Shown: piece by piece, positions 35,814-44,252 of the stretch
How positions within the stretch are numbered: position 1 is the first letter of the stretch
How the letters are laid out: each line of letters begins with the position of its first letter
Source of the DNA: Ferruginibacter paludis
Lineage (GTDB): Bacteria; Bacteroidota; Bacteroidia; Chitinophagales; Chitinophagaceae
Assembly: GCF_030409685.1 (NCBI RefSeq)
Contig: NZ_JAUFQJ010000013.1
Location: forward strand, 62,001-126,000
DNA length: 64,000 bases
Direction: 5' to 3'
Notes under the pieces: generated by a model
What the model saw: only the letters and a program-made list of their open reading frames with translations
Told to the model about the DNA's origin: nothing
The model's database searches: none
Translations under genes and position numbers: made by a program

Positions 35814-37634
35814 TTAATCCAGTTCCAGTTTTAATCTTTCTTTCAGCTCTTTAACCAGCGGGTATTCTTCTATGATTTTCAGGTACTGCTGTTTTCTTGT
35901 CAGCGGGATATCTGTTTCAACCGCGGTATCTTCTTTTTCTATTACCAAAACCTGGTATGTAAGCAAGCGGTTATTGAAATGCTGCTGCAGGTGGGTAACC
36001 AGGTCTGCACGTTCAACTTCAATAAAAGCTTTGTGTATTTCGCCCTGGGTAATGATTTCGATGGTGTTGTTGTCAATAACCTTCAGCTCGGCGGCTTTAA
36101 AATTAGTTACCGCCGAAAAATTACTTTTATTTCGCAGCTTTTCAATAAACAGGCCCCAGCAAACATACAGTTCGTCTTCAGTTATTTGCACGGCTTCGTT
36201 GCTGCCGTTTTGATTTTGTTGCGCTATTTGCTGGCGTATTTTGCTAAGTGAACCAAGTGTAGGTTTTGCAGCCGTGGCTGCAGTTGCATTTGAAGTATTG
36301 CCCGGCGCCGTATCATGAGCCGACTTTTTTATTACCGGTGATGGTTCTTCAATGATCAATTTTGCTTCTGCCTGCGGTTGCCGGTTTACGGGTTGCTTAA
36401 GTTGTGCTTCTTGTTCACCATGCTTTTCAACAGATGATGGCTTTAATTTTTCAATCGGCAACGCACGGAAAGCAATGGTTTTTGCACCATCAATCAGTTT
36501 TTTTTTACTTACAACGCCATCGTTGTTTACCAGTTCCAAGGCCTGTTGCAAATAGCTGAGCTTAATAATAGTGAGCTCCACATGCAGGCGTTTGTTGCGG
36601 GATTGTTTATAATTCAGCTCGCTTTCGTTTAAAATATTTAAAGCACTGATGATAAATGCCGCTGGTATTTTTTGGGCTGTTTGTAAATATTTTTGTTTAA
36701 AATCTTCCGCTACTTCCAGCAGCATAGCCACTTTTGCATCCCGGCTTACCAGCAAGTTGCGCAAAAATTCTGAAAAGCCATCCAGTACCATATCTCCTTC
36801 AAAACCCTTCCGGTTAATTTCATCATACATCAGCAAAGCACTGCTTAAATCCTGCTGCTGCAAATAATCCAGCAGTTTAAAATAATAATCTTCATCCAGG
36901 ATGTTCAGGTGCTCTAAAGTATTGGTGTAAGTAACGGCGCCATTTGTAAAGCTTACAATCTTATCCAAGATACTCAGGGAATCCCGCATGCAGCCTTCGC
37001 TTTTTTGCGCAATTACATGCAGTGCAGCCTTATCTGCTTTTATTGATTCTTTATCGCAGATTTCCTGCAGGTGTTCAACCGTATCATTGTTGGTGATGCG
37101 CTTAAAGTCAAATATCTGGCACCTGCTTAAAATAGTAGGTAGTATCTTATGTTTTTCGGTGGTGGCTAAAATAAAGATGGCATAGGGAGGAGGTTCTTCC
37201 AGCGTTTTTAGAAATGCGTTGAATGCAGACGAACTTAGCATGTGGACCTCATCTACTATATATACCTTGTATTTACCCGCCTGTGGCGCAAAGCGCACCT
37301 GCTCCACCAGGCTGCGGATATCATCTACGGAGTTATTGCTGGCAGCATCCAGTTCATGTATATTTAAAGAAGTGCCGGCATCAAAAGAAATGCAGCTGTT
37401 GCATACATTGCAGGCTTCCCCGTCTTTAGTTTGATTTTCGCAGTTGATTGTTTTAGCCAATATCCTGGCACAGGTAGTTTTACCCACACCTCTTGGCCCG
37501 CAAAATAAAAAAGCGTGCGCCAGCTGGTTATTTTTAATAGCATTTTTCAGCGTGGTAGTAATATGTGCCTGCCCTACCACCGTTGAAAAATTTTGCGGCC
37601 TGTATTTTCTTGCCGATACTACAAATTTATCCAT
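35814..37634 (-). CDS. dnaX: DNA polymerase III subunit gamma/tau
   Basis: The clamp-loader ATPase of 606 residues. In order: Walker A GPRGVGKTTCARIL near 45-58, the zinc module Cys residues (CENQ...CNVCNSC near 64-79), DEVHML, FLKTLEEPP and sensor region ILSRCQIFDFKRI, then domain III and a C-terminal tail (about 500-606) corresponding to tau-specific parts. A linker near 420-470 is rich in Ala, Pro and Gln. The gene seems to stand alone, with about 200 bases before pdhC and 80 after the GNAT-like gene. Confidence 0.93.
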   Translation of the reverse strand: MDKFVVSARKYRPQNFSTVVGQAHITTTLKNAIKNNQLAHAFLFCGPRGVGKTTCARILAKTINCENQTKDGEACNVCNSCISFDAGTSLNIHELDAASNNSVDDIRSLVEQVRFAPQAGKYKVYIVDEVHMLSSSAFNAFLKTLEEPPPYAIFILATTEKHKILPTILSRCQIFDFKRITNNDTVEHLQEICDKESIKADKAALHVIAQKSEGCMRDSLSILDKIVSFTNGAVTYTNTLEHLNILDEDYYFKLLDYLQQQDLSSALLMYDEINRKGFEGDMVLDGFSEFLRNLLVSRDAKVAMLLEVAEDFKQKYLQTAQKIPAAFIISALNILNESELNYKQSRNKRLHVELTIIKLSYLQQALELVNNDGVVSKKKLIDGAKTIAFRALPIEKLKPSSVEKHGEQEAQLKQPVNRQPQAEAKLIIEEPSPVIKKSAHDTAPGNTSNATAATAAKPTLGSLSKIRQQIAQQNQNGSNEAVQITEDELYVCWGLFIEKLRNKSNFSAVTNFKAAELKVIDNNTIEIITQGEIHKAFIEVERADLVTHLQQHFNNRLLTYQVLVIEKEDTAVETDIPLTRKQQYLKIIEEYPLVKELKERLKLELD

Positions 37635-37712
37635 GCGTGCAAATTACGATTAATAGCCTTTTTTGAAAAGATAATTATTGAAAGGAAAACAGTTTCAACG
37701 GGTCAAATCACG

Positions 37713-38885
37713 CTAGGCCAGCATTGGATGTCGTTTGAATTCTTTTGTTCTGTCAAATAAATAGCGGTAGGTAGTAAGCTTACGGCTTTGAAAAACTTCT
37801 CCCAGGCTTTGAGCTATGTTGACCATTTTAGGATTGAAATCGCCAATCCACTGCATTTCATATTCTTTATATGGAAGCGAGGGTGTTTGTATTACTTTGG
37901 CTGCTTCCACAACAATATATGCATCAACACCGTACCCCTGCCACTCCGGCACTACGCCGAATACGATGCCACAAAACTTTTTATTGGGACTAAATTTTTT
38001 AAGCCATAAAAACTGCAGCTTTTGCAGCAATCCAAATTTGCCATCCAGGTGCCTAAACCATTGGTTTAAATCGGGCAGATTTATAAATATGGCGATGGGT
38101 TCATTTTTGTGATAGGCGAACCAGACAATCCGTTCGTCCATTACCAGTTTCATCTTTTTAAATAACAGCAATGCCTGCTCTTTGGGCATTTGCTTTAAGC
38201 CGCCGTGCCCAGCCCAGGCCTTATTGTAAACTGTTGCAAAATCTGCAGCGAATTTCTCCAGGTTATTTTTATCGATATACGTTGCTGTAAATTCGGGGTC
38301 TGCGCCAAAGCGGGCGTGTCTTTCAAACATTTTGGCACTTAAAACATCCTTGGGATGCATGCCAAAACACAGTTGATTAAAAAACAGTTTAAATCCGTAG
38401 TTCTCAAATAACTGCCGGTAATAAGGTGGATTATAATTCATGCAGTACATCGGTTCGGTAAAGCCTTCTGTGACGAGTCCCCACCAACGGTCCCGCTCAC
38501 CAAAATTAATTGGTCCGTCCATTGCTTCCATTCCTTTTTGCGTCAGCCAGTGTTTGGCATTATCCAGCAAAAGATCGGCGGCATGCTGGTTATTGATACA
38601 TTCAAAAAAGCCAATGCCTCCAACCGGCACATCATCCCCTTTATTTTTATATTTACTATTCACAAAAGCGGCTATACGGCCAATTAAATTATGATCGTCG
38701 TCCAGTAAAATCCAGCGGGCCGCTTCACCAAAACGAAAAGCCTTGTTTTTTTTTGCATCAAATACCTCCTCAATATCCTTGTCCAGCGGACGGATCCAGT
38801 TGACGTCGTTTTTATATAGTTGCACTGCAACCTGTAAAAATTGCCGGGCGGTTTTAGAATCGTTTACGGGAATGAGCTGCATCAT
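37713..38885 (-). CDS. GNAT-like acetyltransferase family protein
   Basis: A protein of about 390 residues that I place in the large GNAT-like group common in Bacteroidota. Recognisable stretches: QLIPVNDSKTARQFLQVA at the start, NFGERDRWWGLVTEGF near 145 and a C-terminal VPEWQGYGVDAYIV with the acetyl-CoA-loop look. Substrate unknown. The open frame reaches 38939, but the -7 box at 38902-38909 and the ATG pair at 38885/38882 favour the shorter protein. Confidence 0.65.
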   Translation of the reverse strand: MMQLIPVNDSKTARQFLQVAVQLYKNDVNWIRPLDKDIEEVFDAKKNKAFRFGEAARWILLDDDHNLIGRIAAFVNSKYKNKGDDVPVGGIGFFECINNQHAADLLLDNAKHWLTQKGMEAMDGPINFGERDRWWGLVTEGFTEPMYCMNYNPPYYRQLFENYGFKLFFNQLCFGMHPKDVLSAKMFERHARFGADPEFTATYIDKNNLEKFAADFATVYNKAWAGHGGLKQMPKEQALLLFKKMKLVMDERIVWFAYHKNEPIAIFINLPDLNQWFRHLDGKFGLLQKLQFLWLKKFSPNKKFCGIVFGVVPEWQGYGVDAYIVVEAAKVIQTPSLPYKEYEMQWIGDFNPKMVNIAQSLGEVFQSRKLTTYRYLFDRTKEFKRHPMLA

Positions 38886-38901
38886 ATTATAAGGTAAAAC
38901 G

Positions 38902-38909
38902 CAAATGTA
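38902..38909 (-). promoter_or_regulatory. -7 promoter box of the GNAT-like gene
   Basis: TACATTTG on the minus strand matches TAnnTTTG, 16 bases before the ATG at 38885. It lies downstream of the longer alternative start at 38939, which argues against that start. Confidence 0.55.
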
Positions 38910-38948
38910 GTTAAGGCAATGCACACTTGTGAATAGCAACCGGCCACT

Positions 38949-40061
38949 TTAAAAACTCATATCGGCCATAATGCCAAAATGATCCGACCAGGGAACAGTT
39001 AGTCTTTGATATTGGTCAACGGTAAATTTTTTATCTGAAAAGATGTAGTCTATACGCAGCGTAGGGGATATATGCCTGAATGTTCTGCCTATACCGCTGC
39101 CTTTTTGTAAAAAAGCATCCTGCATATTTCCTTTAATGGTAAAATAGGTATAGGAGTTCGGCACATCATTAAAGTCTCCGCAGAGTATAGCCGGGTAAGG
39201 ACTTTTTTGTACAAAATCATTTACAATATCAGCCTGGTTTCCACGGAACCGGTAGCCCCTCCTTAATTTGCTGATAATTGTTTTTGAATCCTTCAGTCCG
39301 TCCTTCTCACTGTGTTTGATCAGGTCAAGACTTTTGTATTCCTTTTCGCCAAATCTTACCGATTGAAGGTGAACATTAAATACACGTATTGGCTTTCCAT
39401 TGTAATCAATGTCAGTATAAATCAATTGCTGAACAGATTCTTCGTCGCCGAAATCGTGCACGCCAGTATTTGTAATCGGGTATTTAGAAAAAATGACCAT
39501 CCCCATTTCACTATATTTTTTTTCGCTGTAACTGGGTATATAATAGTGGTAGGGATAACCCATTAGCCTGATTTCAGGAATAGTGGGATCAAACAATTCC
39601 AGATTGCGGGTTTCCAGAAACTCCTGGAAACACAATATATCCGCATTGTATTTCTTCACCTCTGCCATCATGAGCGGCCGGTAGCTGGTGCCGCCTTTTT
39701 GTACCTTATTCAGTTCGTCCCAACTGGACACATTCCAGGATAAAATCCGTAAACTTCCCTGCGCTTTTATTGCTGAAAAAGGTTGAAAATAATGCCAGCC
39801 AAAGGCAACCTTTACCTGCTGAAAACTTAGCAGCAGGGCAATGAAAGAAATCAGCACCCATTTTGACCTGGCGAAAATCCAGCCAGCAAGAAAAGTAATC
39901 ACAGCAAAAAATAGCAACGGAAATGCAAGACCCAGAATACTTACAAACCAGTATCTGCCGGGGTCTATATATGGAACCAGGCAGGTGAGCAGGTAAATAA
40001 AAACCGTTAAAAAGTTTAGTATTAAAAATAAACGGCTAACTATTTTTTTTGAAAAAGACAA
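38949..40061 (-). CDS. membrane-anchored endonuclease/exonuclease/phosphatase family protein
   Basis: A 370-residue protein with three N-terminal membrane segments (about 10-90) and a C-terminal metal-dependent phosphoesterase domain. Motifs: LSWNVSSWDE near 107, DILCFQEFLE near 137 (metal Glu), LCGDFNDVPNSYTY near 300, RIDYIFSD near 342 and WSDHFGIM with the catalytic His. The substrate could be nucleic acid, lipid headgroup or another phosphodiester. No ATG was found upstream in frame; the start appears to be the TTG at 40061. Confidence 0.83.
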   Translation of the reverse strand: MSFSKKIVSRLFLILNFLTVFIYLLTCLVPYIDPGRYWFVSILGLAFPLLFFAVITFLAGWIFARSKWVLISFIALLLSFQQVKVAFGWHYFQPFSAIKAQGSLRILSWNVSSWDELNKVQKGGTSYRPLMMAEVKKYNADILCFQEFLETRNLELFDPTIPEIRLMGYPYHYYIPSYSEKKYSEMGMVIFSKYPITNTGVHDFGDEESVQQLIYTDIDYNGKPIRVFNVHLQSVRFGEKEYKSLDLIKHSEKDGLKDSKTIISKLRRGYRFRGNQADIVNDFVQKSPYPAILCGDFNDVPNSYTYFTIKGNMQDAFLQKGSGIGRTFRHISPTLRIDYIFSDKKFTVDQYQRLTVPWSDHFGIMADMSF

Positions 40062-40290
40062 ATGGTATATTGTTTTTGGGCTAACGAACCGGGTTAAAGT
40101 ATATTTTAAAATGCAATGATAAAATTAAATGCCGGTATGATTTACTCCAAAATATACAAGCGAAAAACAGCATCAACTAAATTTACCGGCCTTAAGCGTT
40201 TTGTAACATCGAAATGCGGGAACACTCCAAAGCATATTTTTCAAACTATTTCACCGATTAAAATGGCCTGCTAAAATATTGATTGTCGAA

Positions 40291-40322
40291 TTTCAAAAAT
40301 TACTTTGCAACCCTTACCTTTG
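40291..40322 (+). promoter_or_regulatory. promoter of atpD (-33 TTTC and -7 TACCTTTG)
   Basis: TACCTTTG at 40315-40322 matches TAnnTTTG, and TTTC at 40291-40294, 20 bases upstream, fits the -33 TTTG position well. The leader to the ATG at 40362 would be about 35 bases. It is the best two-part promoter in the window. Confidence 0.6.
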
Positions 40323-40361
40323 CGCTCTGAAAAAACACCTCATTACAATAAAATTTGATTT

Positions 40362-41867
40362 ATGGCCAATACAGGCAAAATAAAATCGATCATTGGTGCC
40401 GTAGTTGACGTACAGTTTGACAGTGGCAGCAAACTCCCTGAAATTCTAAACGCATTGCAGCTTACCCGTGAAAATGGCGACCTGCTGGTGCTTGAAGTAC
40501 AGCAGCATTTAGGTGAAGACAGTGTACGAACTATTGCGATGGACGGTACCGAAGGTTTGGTACGTGGTATGGCTGTAGTTGATACTGGTATTCCTATCTC
40601 AATGCCGGTGGGTGATGCAATTAAGGGTCGTTTATTTAATGTAACCGGAGATGCGATTGATGGTTTACCACAGGTTAGCAAAGTGGGCGGACGAGCAATA
40701 CATGCCAAGCCTCCATTATTTGAAGACCTAAGTACCGCCAATGAAATTTTATTTACCGGTATTAAAGTAATCGATCTGATTGAGCCATACGCAAAGGGGG
40801 GTAAAATTGGTTTGTTTGGTGGTGCCGGTGTGGGTAAAACAGTATTGATTCAGGAATTGATTAATAATATTGCCAAGGCATACAGTGGTGTTTCTGTGTT
40901 TGCCGGTGTGGGGGAGAGAACAAGGGAAGGGAATGACCTGATGAGGGAAATGATTGAAGCCGGTATTATGAACTACGGCGAGAAGTTTAAACATAGTATG
41001 GAAGAAGGTGGATGGGATTTGAGTGCTGTGAATATGGAAGACCTGAAAGAATCAAAAGCAACTTTTGTATTCGGACAGATGAACGAACCTCCTGGCGCCC
41101 GTGCCCGTGTGGCTTTGAGCGGACTGACTGTGGCGGAATATTTCCGTGATGGTGATGGTACCGGCCAGGGAAAAGATATCCTGTTTTTTGTTGATAATAT
41201 CTTCCGTTTTACTCAGGCGGGTTCTGAAGTATCAGCTTTGTTAGGCCGTATGCCTTCAGCAGTAGGATACCAGCCTACATTGGCTACAGAAATGGGTTTG
41301 ATGCAGGAAAGAATTACTTCTACAAAAAATGGTTCTATTACTTCCGTACAGGCGGTATATGTACCAGCGGATGATTTAACGGATCCGGCTCCCGCAACAA
41401 CTTTTGCTCACTTGGATGCCACTACGGTATTGAGTCGTAAAATTGCGGATTTGGGTATTTATCCTGCGGTAGATCCGTTGGATTCTACGTCAAGAATATT
41501 AACTCCGTTAATTGTTGGTGACGAACATTACAATACAGCGAACAGGGTAAAATTAATTTTACAGCGCTATAAGGAATTGCAGGATATCATTGCAATCCTT
41601 GGTTTGGATGAATTAAGTGATGAAGATAAATTAACTGTATCAAGGGCACGTAAAGTACAGCGTTTCCTGAGTCAGCCATTTTTTGTAGCTGAGCAGTTTA
41701 CAGGTTTGAAAGGTGTATTGGTACCAATTGAAGATACCATACGCGGATTTAATTCTATCATGGACGGCGAAGTAGATGAATATCCTGAAGCTGCATTTAA
41801 CCTGGTAGGAACTTTGGAAGATGCAATTGAGAAGGGTAAGAAGTTGATGGCAGCAGCACAGGCATAA
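40362..41867 (+). CDS. atpD: F0F1 ATP synthase subunit beta
   Basis: The catalytic subunit of the F1 head, 501 residues. It has the Walker A GGAGVGKTVLIQEL near 155-168, GVGERTREGNDL near 187, MNEPPGARARVALSGLT near 240 and the Walker B ILFFVDNIFRFTQ near 270. The start MANTGKIKSIIGAVVDVQFD is canonical. atpD and atpC lie apart from the other atp genes, an order seen in many Bacteroidota. A GC-rich repeat separates the two genes. Confidence 0.97.
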   Translation: MANTGKIKSIIGAVVDVQFDSGSKLPEILNALQLTRENGDLLVLEVQQHLGEDSVRTIAMDGTEGLVRGMAVVDTGIPISMPVGDAIKGRLFNVTGDAIDGLPQVSKVGGRAIHAKPPLFEDLSTANEILFTGIKVIDLIEPYAKGGKIGLFGGAGVGKTVLIQELINNIAKAYSGVSVFAGVGERTREGNDLMREMIEAGIMNYGEKFKHSMEEGGWDLSAVNMEDLKESKATFVFGQMNEPPGARARVALSGLTVAEYFRDGDGTGQGKDILFFVDNIFRFTQAGSEVSALLGRMPSAVGYQPTLATEMGLMQERITSTKNGSITSVQAVYVPADDLTDPAPATTFAHLDATTVLSRKIADLGIYPAVDPLDSTSRILTPLIVGDEHYNTANRVKLILQRYKELQDIIAILGLDELSDEDKLTVSRARKVQRFLSQPFFVAEQFTGLKGVLVPIEDTIRGFNSIMDGEVDEYPEAAFNLVGTLEDAIEKGKKLMAAAQA

Positions 41868-41917
41868 ATCCACTCCTTTTGAAGAGAGAAGGCAAATAAT
41901 TATTTAACTAACAAACA

Positions 41918-41941
41918 AAGTTCCCCTTAGGGGGCAGGGGT
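41918..41941. repeat. GC-rich repeat between atpD and atpC
   Basis: CCCC at 41923-41926 and GGGGG at 41930-41934 form a short palindrome followed by a second G4 run just before the atpC ATG. The style matches the element at 22078-22106 and the dispersed C-run/G-run repeats of Bacteroidota. It makes up most of the 3' half of the 74-base intergenic gap. Confidence 0.45.
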
Positions 41942-42193
41942 ATGACTTTAGAAATTTTAACACCCGAAAAGAAATTATTCAGCGGCGATGTGTATGGTAT
42001 ACAGTTGCCCGGCATTACCGGTTTGTTTGAAGTACTGGACAAACATGCACCCATGGTAAGTGCTTTAAAAGCAGGTAAACTTAAAATTTTAAAAGATAAA
42101 AATACTACCATGCTTTTCACCATTCAAAGCGGGTTTGCGGAAGTGCTGAATAACAAAACAACTGTTTTGGTAGAAGGTGCGGAAGAAGTTTAA
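41942..42193 (+). CDS. atpC: F0F1 ATP synthase subunit epsilon (short form)
   Basis: An 83-residue epsilon subunit holding only the N-terminal beta-sandwich (MTLEILTPEKKLFSGDVYGIQLPG...FTIQSGFAEVLNN). The C-terminal two-helix domain that can inhibit ATP hydrolysis, present in the roughly 139-residue E. coli protein, is absent, as is usual in Bacteroidota. It is cotranscribed with atpD, and a terminator follows 19 bases after its stop. Confidence 0.92.
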   Translation: MTLEILTPEKKLFSGDVYGIQLPGITGLFEVLDKHAPMVSALKAGKLKILKDKNTTMLFTIQSGFAEVLNNKTTVLVEGAEEV

Positions 42194-42211
42194 AAAATGA
42201 AAATAATAGTG

Positions 42212-42243
42212 AAAGCCTTCAATTTTATTGGAGGCTTTTTTTA
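42212..42243 (+). terminator. rho-independent terminator of atpD-atpC
   Basis: An 11-bp stem (42212-42222 with 42228-42238, one T/G wobble) around a 5-base loop, followed by a run of T, directly after atpC. It separates the ATP synthase genes from the polysaccharide locus. Confidence 0.88.
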
Positions 42244-42326
42244 TAACTACCTTAATTGGGGCACGCTATATACAATTTTATCTCTACAGCAAATAAAGTA
42301 TTAACTTCGAACTTGATTTGTTTGCC

Positions 42327-42914
42327 ATGAACAGAAAACAAGACTTAGGCTCAAAAGATATTTACGAACTGCAGCAACGTATTGCTGAGTATGAAGATGA
42401 AGCTGCATACAAAAAGTTGTTTTTCCATTATTTTCTGCCCTTAAAAAGTTTTTCTTTCTCCATAATTAAATCCAAAGAAACCGCCGAAGAAATAGTATCA
42501 GATATTTTCTTGGACATATGGATTAAGAGAAAACAATTGTGTTCCATTGAAGACCTTAAAATGTATTTATATACCAGCGTACGCAACAATTCGGTAAGAA
42601 AATTAAATCAGCATAAAAAAGCGGCTTTTTTTTCGCTTGATGAATTGCAGGTGGAGTTTGCTTCTCCTGATCAAAATGCAGAAACCCGGTTACTTAATGA
42701 CGAATTATCCCTTAAAATTGATGCTGCCATTGAAACACTTCCGCAACGCTGTAAAATAATCTTCAAACTAGCCAAAGAAGATAAATTAAAGTATAAGGAG
42801 ATTGCATTATTGCTGAATGTAAGCATAAAAACAATCGATAATCAAGTCGCCACGGCAGTAAAAAAGCTCGCTGCCGTATTAAATATTTCCGCCAAAAAGC
42901 CTTCTTCCAACTAA
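42327..42914 (+). CDS. ECF RNA polymerase sigma factor (FecI-like) of the polysaccharide locus
   Basis: A 195-residue sigma-70 family ECF factor. Region 2 (FFHYFLPLKSFSFSIIKSKETAEEIVSDIFLDIWIKRK) and region 4 (LPQRCKIIFKLAKEDKLKYKEIALLLNVSIKTIDNQV) are both present. It would be held by the FecR anti-sigma protein encoded next and released when the STN-bearing SusC binds its ligand, then turn on the locus. The open frame begins at a TTG at 42318; the ATG at 42327 is preferred. A near-match to the -7 box (TAACTTCG, 42302-42309) lies 17 bases before it. Confidence 0.9.
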   Translation: MNRKQDLGSKDIYELQQRIAEYEDEAAYKKLFFHYFLPLKSFSFSIIKSKETAEEIVSDIFLDIWIKRKQLCSIEDLKMYLYTSVRNNSVRKLNQHKKAAFFSLDELQVEFASPDQNAETRLLNDELSLKIDAAIETLPQRCKIIFKLAKEDKLKYKEIALLLNVSIKTIDNQVATAVKKLAAVLNISAKKPSSN

Positions 42915-42980
42915 TTGTTAATTTTTTTTTAACATTCATAGGGGAATTTATATTTTGTTGTCTCTAACAAAATACAAGCT

Positions 42981-44108
42981 ATGAGTATAGATAGAATTTC
43001 CACATTATTGTCAAGGAAACTGGCTGGCGAAGCCACTGCTTCGGAGTTGACTGAACTTGCTGAATTACTAAAAAATTTTCCTGATCAGCAGATTCCGGCA
43101 AACCTGCTGGATGAATATTGGAATGTATCTGCTGAACACGATAGTGATTTTTTGGAAGCTACCTATCATCTGCATTTAAACCGGATGAAAGCCGGAGGAT
43201 ATGATCTGGCCACAAATAATACTGAGGAAGCACTTGATAACAATCACCCATCACCCGGCAAAAAAAAGTACAAAAAATTGCTTACCGCATGTATTTTTGC
43301 CACAGCAACAATAACGTTATTTTTTGTCTTTTTCAATAACAATAAAAAGGTATTTGCTTTTGAAGGCAAGGAATCTGTAAAGAGCCCGCAGAGCGAAGTA
43401 AGCACAAAAAACGGGTCCCGCACTAAAATTCAACTTCCGGATGGTACGCAGGTATGGTTAAATGGCAGCAGCAAACTAATGTATGATAATGAACATTTCA
43501 ATGGTGCGGTCCGTGAAGTTTCTCTTACGGGTGAAGGCTATTTTGACGTGGTAAAAAATGCTGGCCGGCCATTTATTATTCACACCAGTAAAATGGATGT
43601 CAGGGTGCTGGGCACTATTTTTAATGTGCGTTGTTACCCTGGTGAAAAAAAGACGGAAACCAGTTTAATAAGGGGAAGTATTGAAGTGACTTTGAAAAAC
43701 AGGAAGGATAAAATAATGCTGAGGCCATCAGAGAAATTAATTATAAGTGACGAAGAACTGGCGGGTCCGGCAAAATCAGCAACACCTGATAAAACTGCTG
43801 ATAAAGTAATTGCAAAGGATATCATAGTACTGCGTCACTTAACCGTTTTGCCGCAGGATAGCACGATTGTAGAAACAGCGTGGGTAGAAAACAGGCTGGT
43901 ATTCAGCAGCGAAACGTTTGAAGAAGTTGCCTTAAAGATGGAGAAATGGTATGGGGTGGAAATTGCGTTTGCAGATGAAAAATTAAAATCAGAACCACTC
44001 ACAGCTACTTTTAAAAAAGAAACTTTATCAGAAGCGCTTCATGCACTCCAATTAGCAACCAGGTTTAATTTTAAAATAAATAATGATCGCATCACCATTT
44101 CAAAATAA
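42981..44108 (+). CDS. FecR family anti-sigma regulator
   Basis: A 375-residue inner-membrane protein. The cytoplasmic N-terminus (about 1-90) would bind the sigma factor. One membrane segment (near 96-114, ACIFATATITLFFVFF) is followed by the periplasmic FecR domain (QLPDGTQVWLNGSSKL, DVRVLGTIFNVRCY) and a C-terminal DUF4974 domain (about 305-375), which is thought to contact the STN domain of the receptor. It lies between the sigma gene and SusC, the standard order for trans-envelope signalling loci. Confidence 0.92.
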   Translation: MSIDRISTLLSRKLAGEATASELTELAELLKNFPDQQIPANLLDEYWNVSAEHDSDFLEATYHLHLNRMKAGGYDLATNNTEEALDNNHPSPGKKKYKKLLTACIFATATITLFFVFFNNNKKVFAFEGKESVKSPQSEVSTKNGSRTKIQLPDGTQVWLNGSSKLMYDNEHFNGAVREVSLTGEGYFDVVKNAGRPFIIHTSKMDVRVLGTIFNVRCYPGEKKTETSLIRGSIEVTLKNRKDKIMLRPSEKLIISDEELAGPAKSATPDKTADKVIAKDIIVLRHLTVLPQDSTIVETAWVENRLVFSSETFEEVALKMEKWYGVEIAFADEKLKSEPLTATFKKETLSEALHALQLATRFNFKINNDRITISK

Positions 44109-44136
44109 AATTATGTAAGAAGAAAAAAGATAAAAA

Positions 44137-44169
44137 AACCCAGGAAAATGTTGACGCATTTCCCGGGTT
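44137..44169. other. stem-loop between the FecR and SusC genes
   Basis: AACCC (44137-44141) pairs with GGGTT (44165-44169) and GGAAA...TG with CA...TTTCC inside, with one mismatch and one bulged A; the loop is TTGACG. On the plus strand no T-run follows; on the minus strand a T7 run does. It may be a processing or attenuation structure in the SusC leader. Confidence 0.45.
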
Positions 44170-44252
44170 CAGAAAGGCTAACATGGAAAATTTGAAAAAC
44201 GCTCAAGTGGATCAAACTTCCTTTTTGTATACATTAACCAAAAGACAAACAT

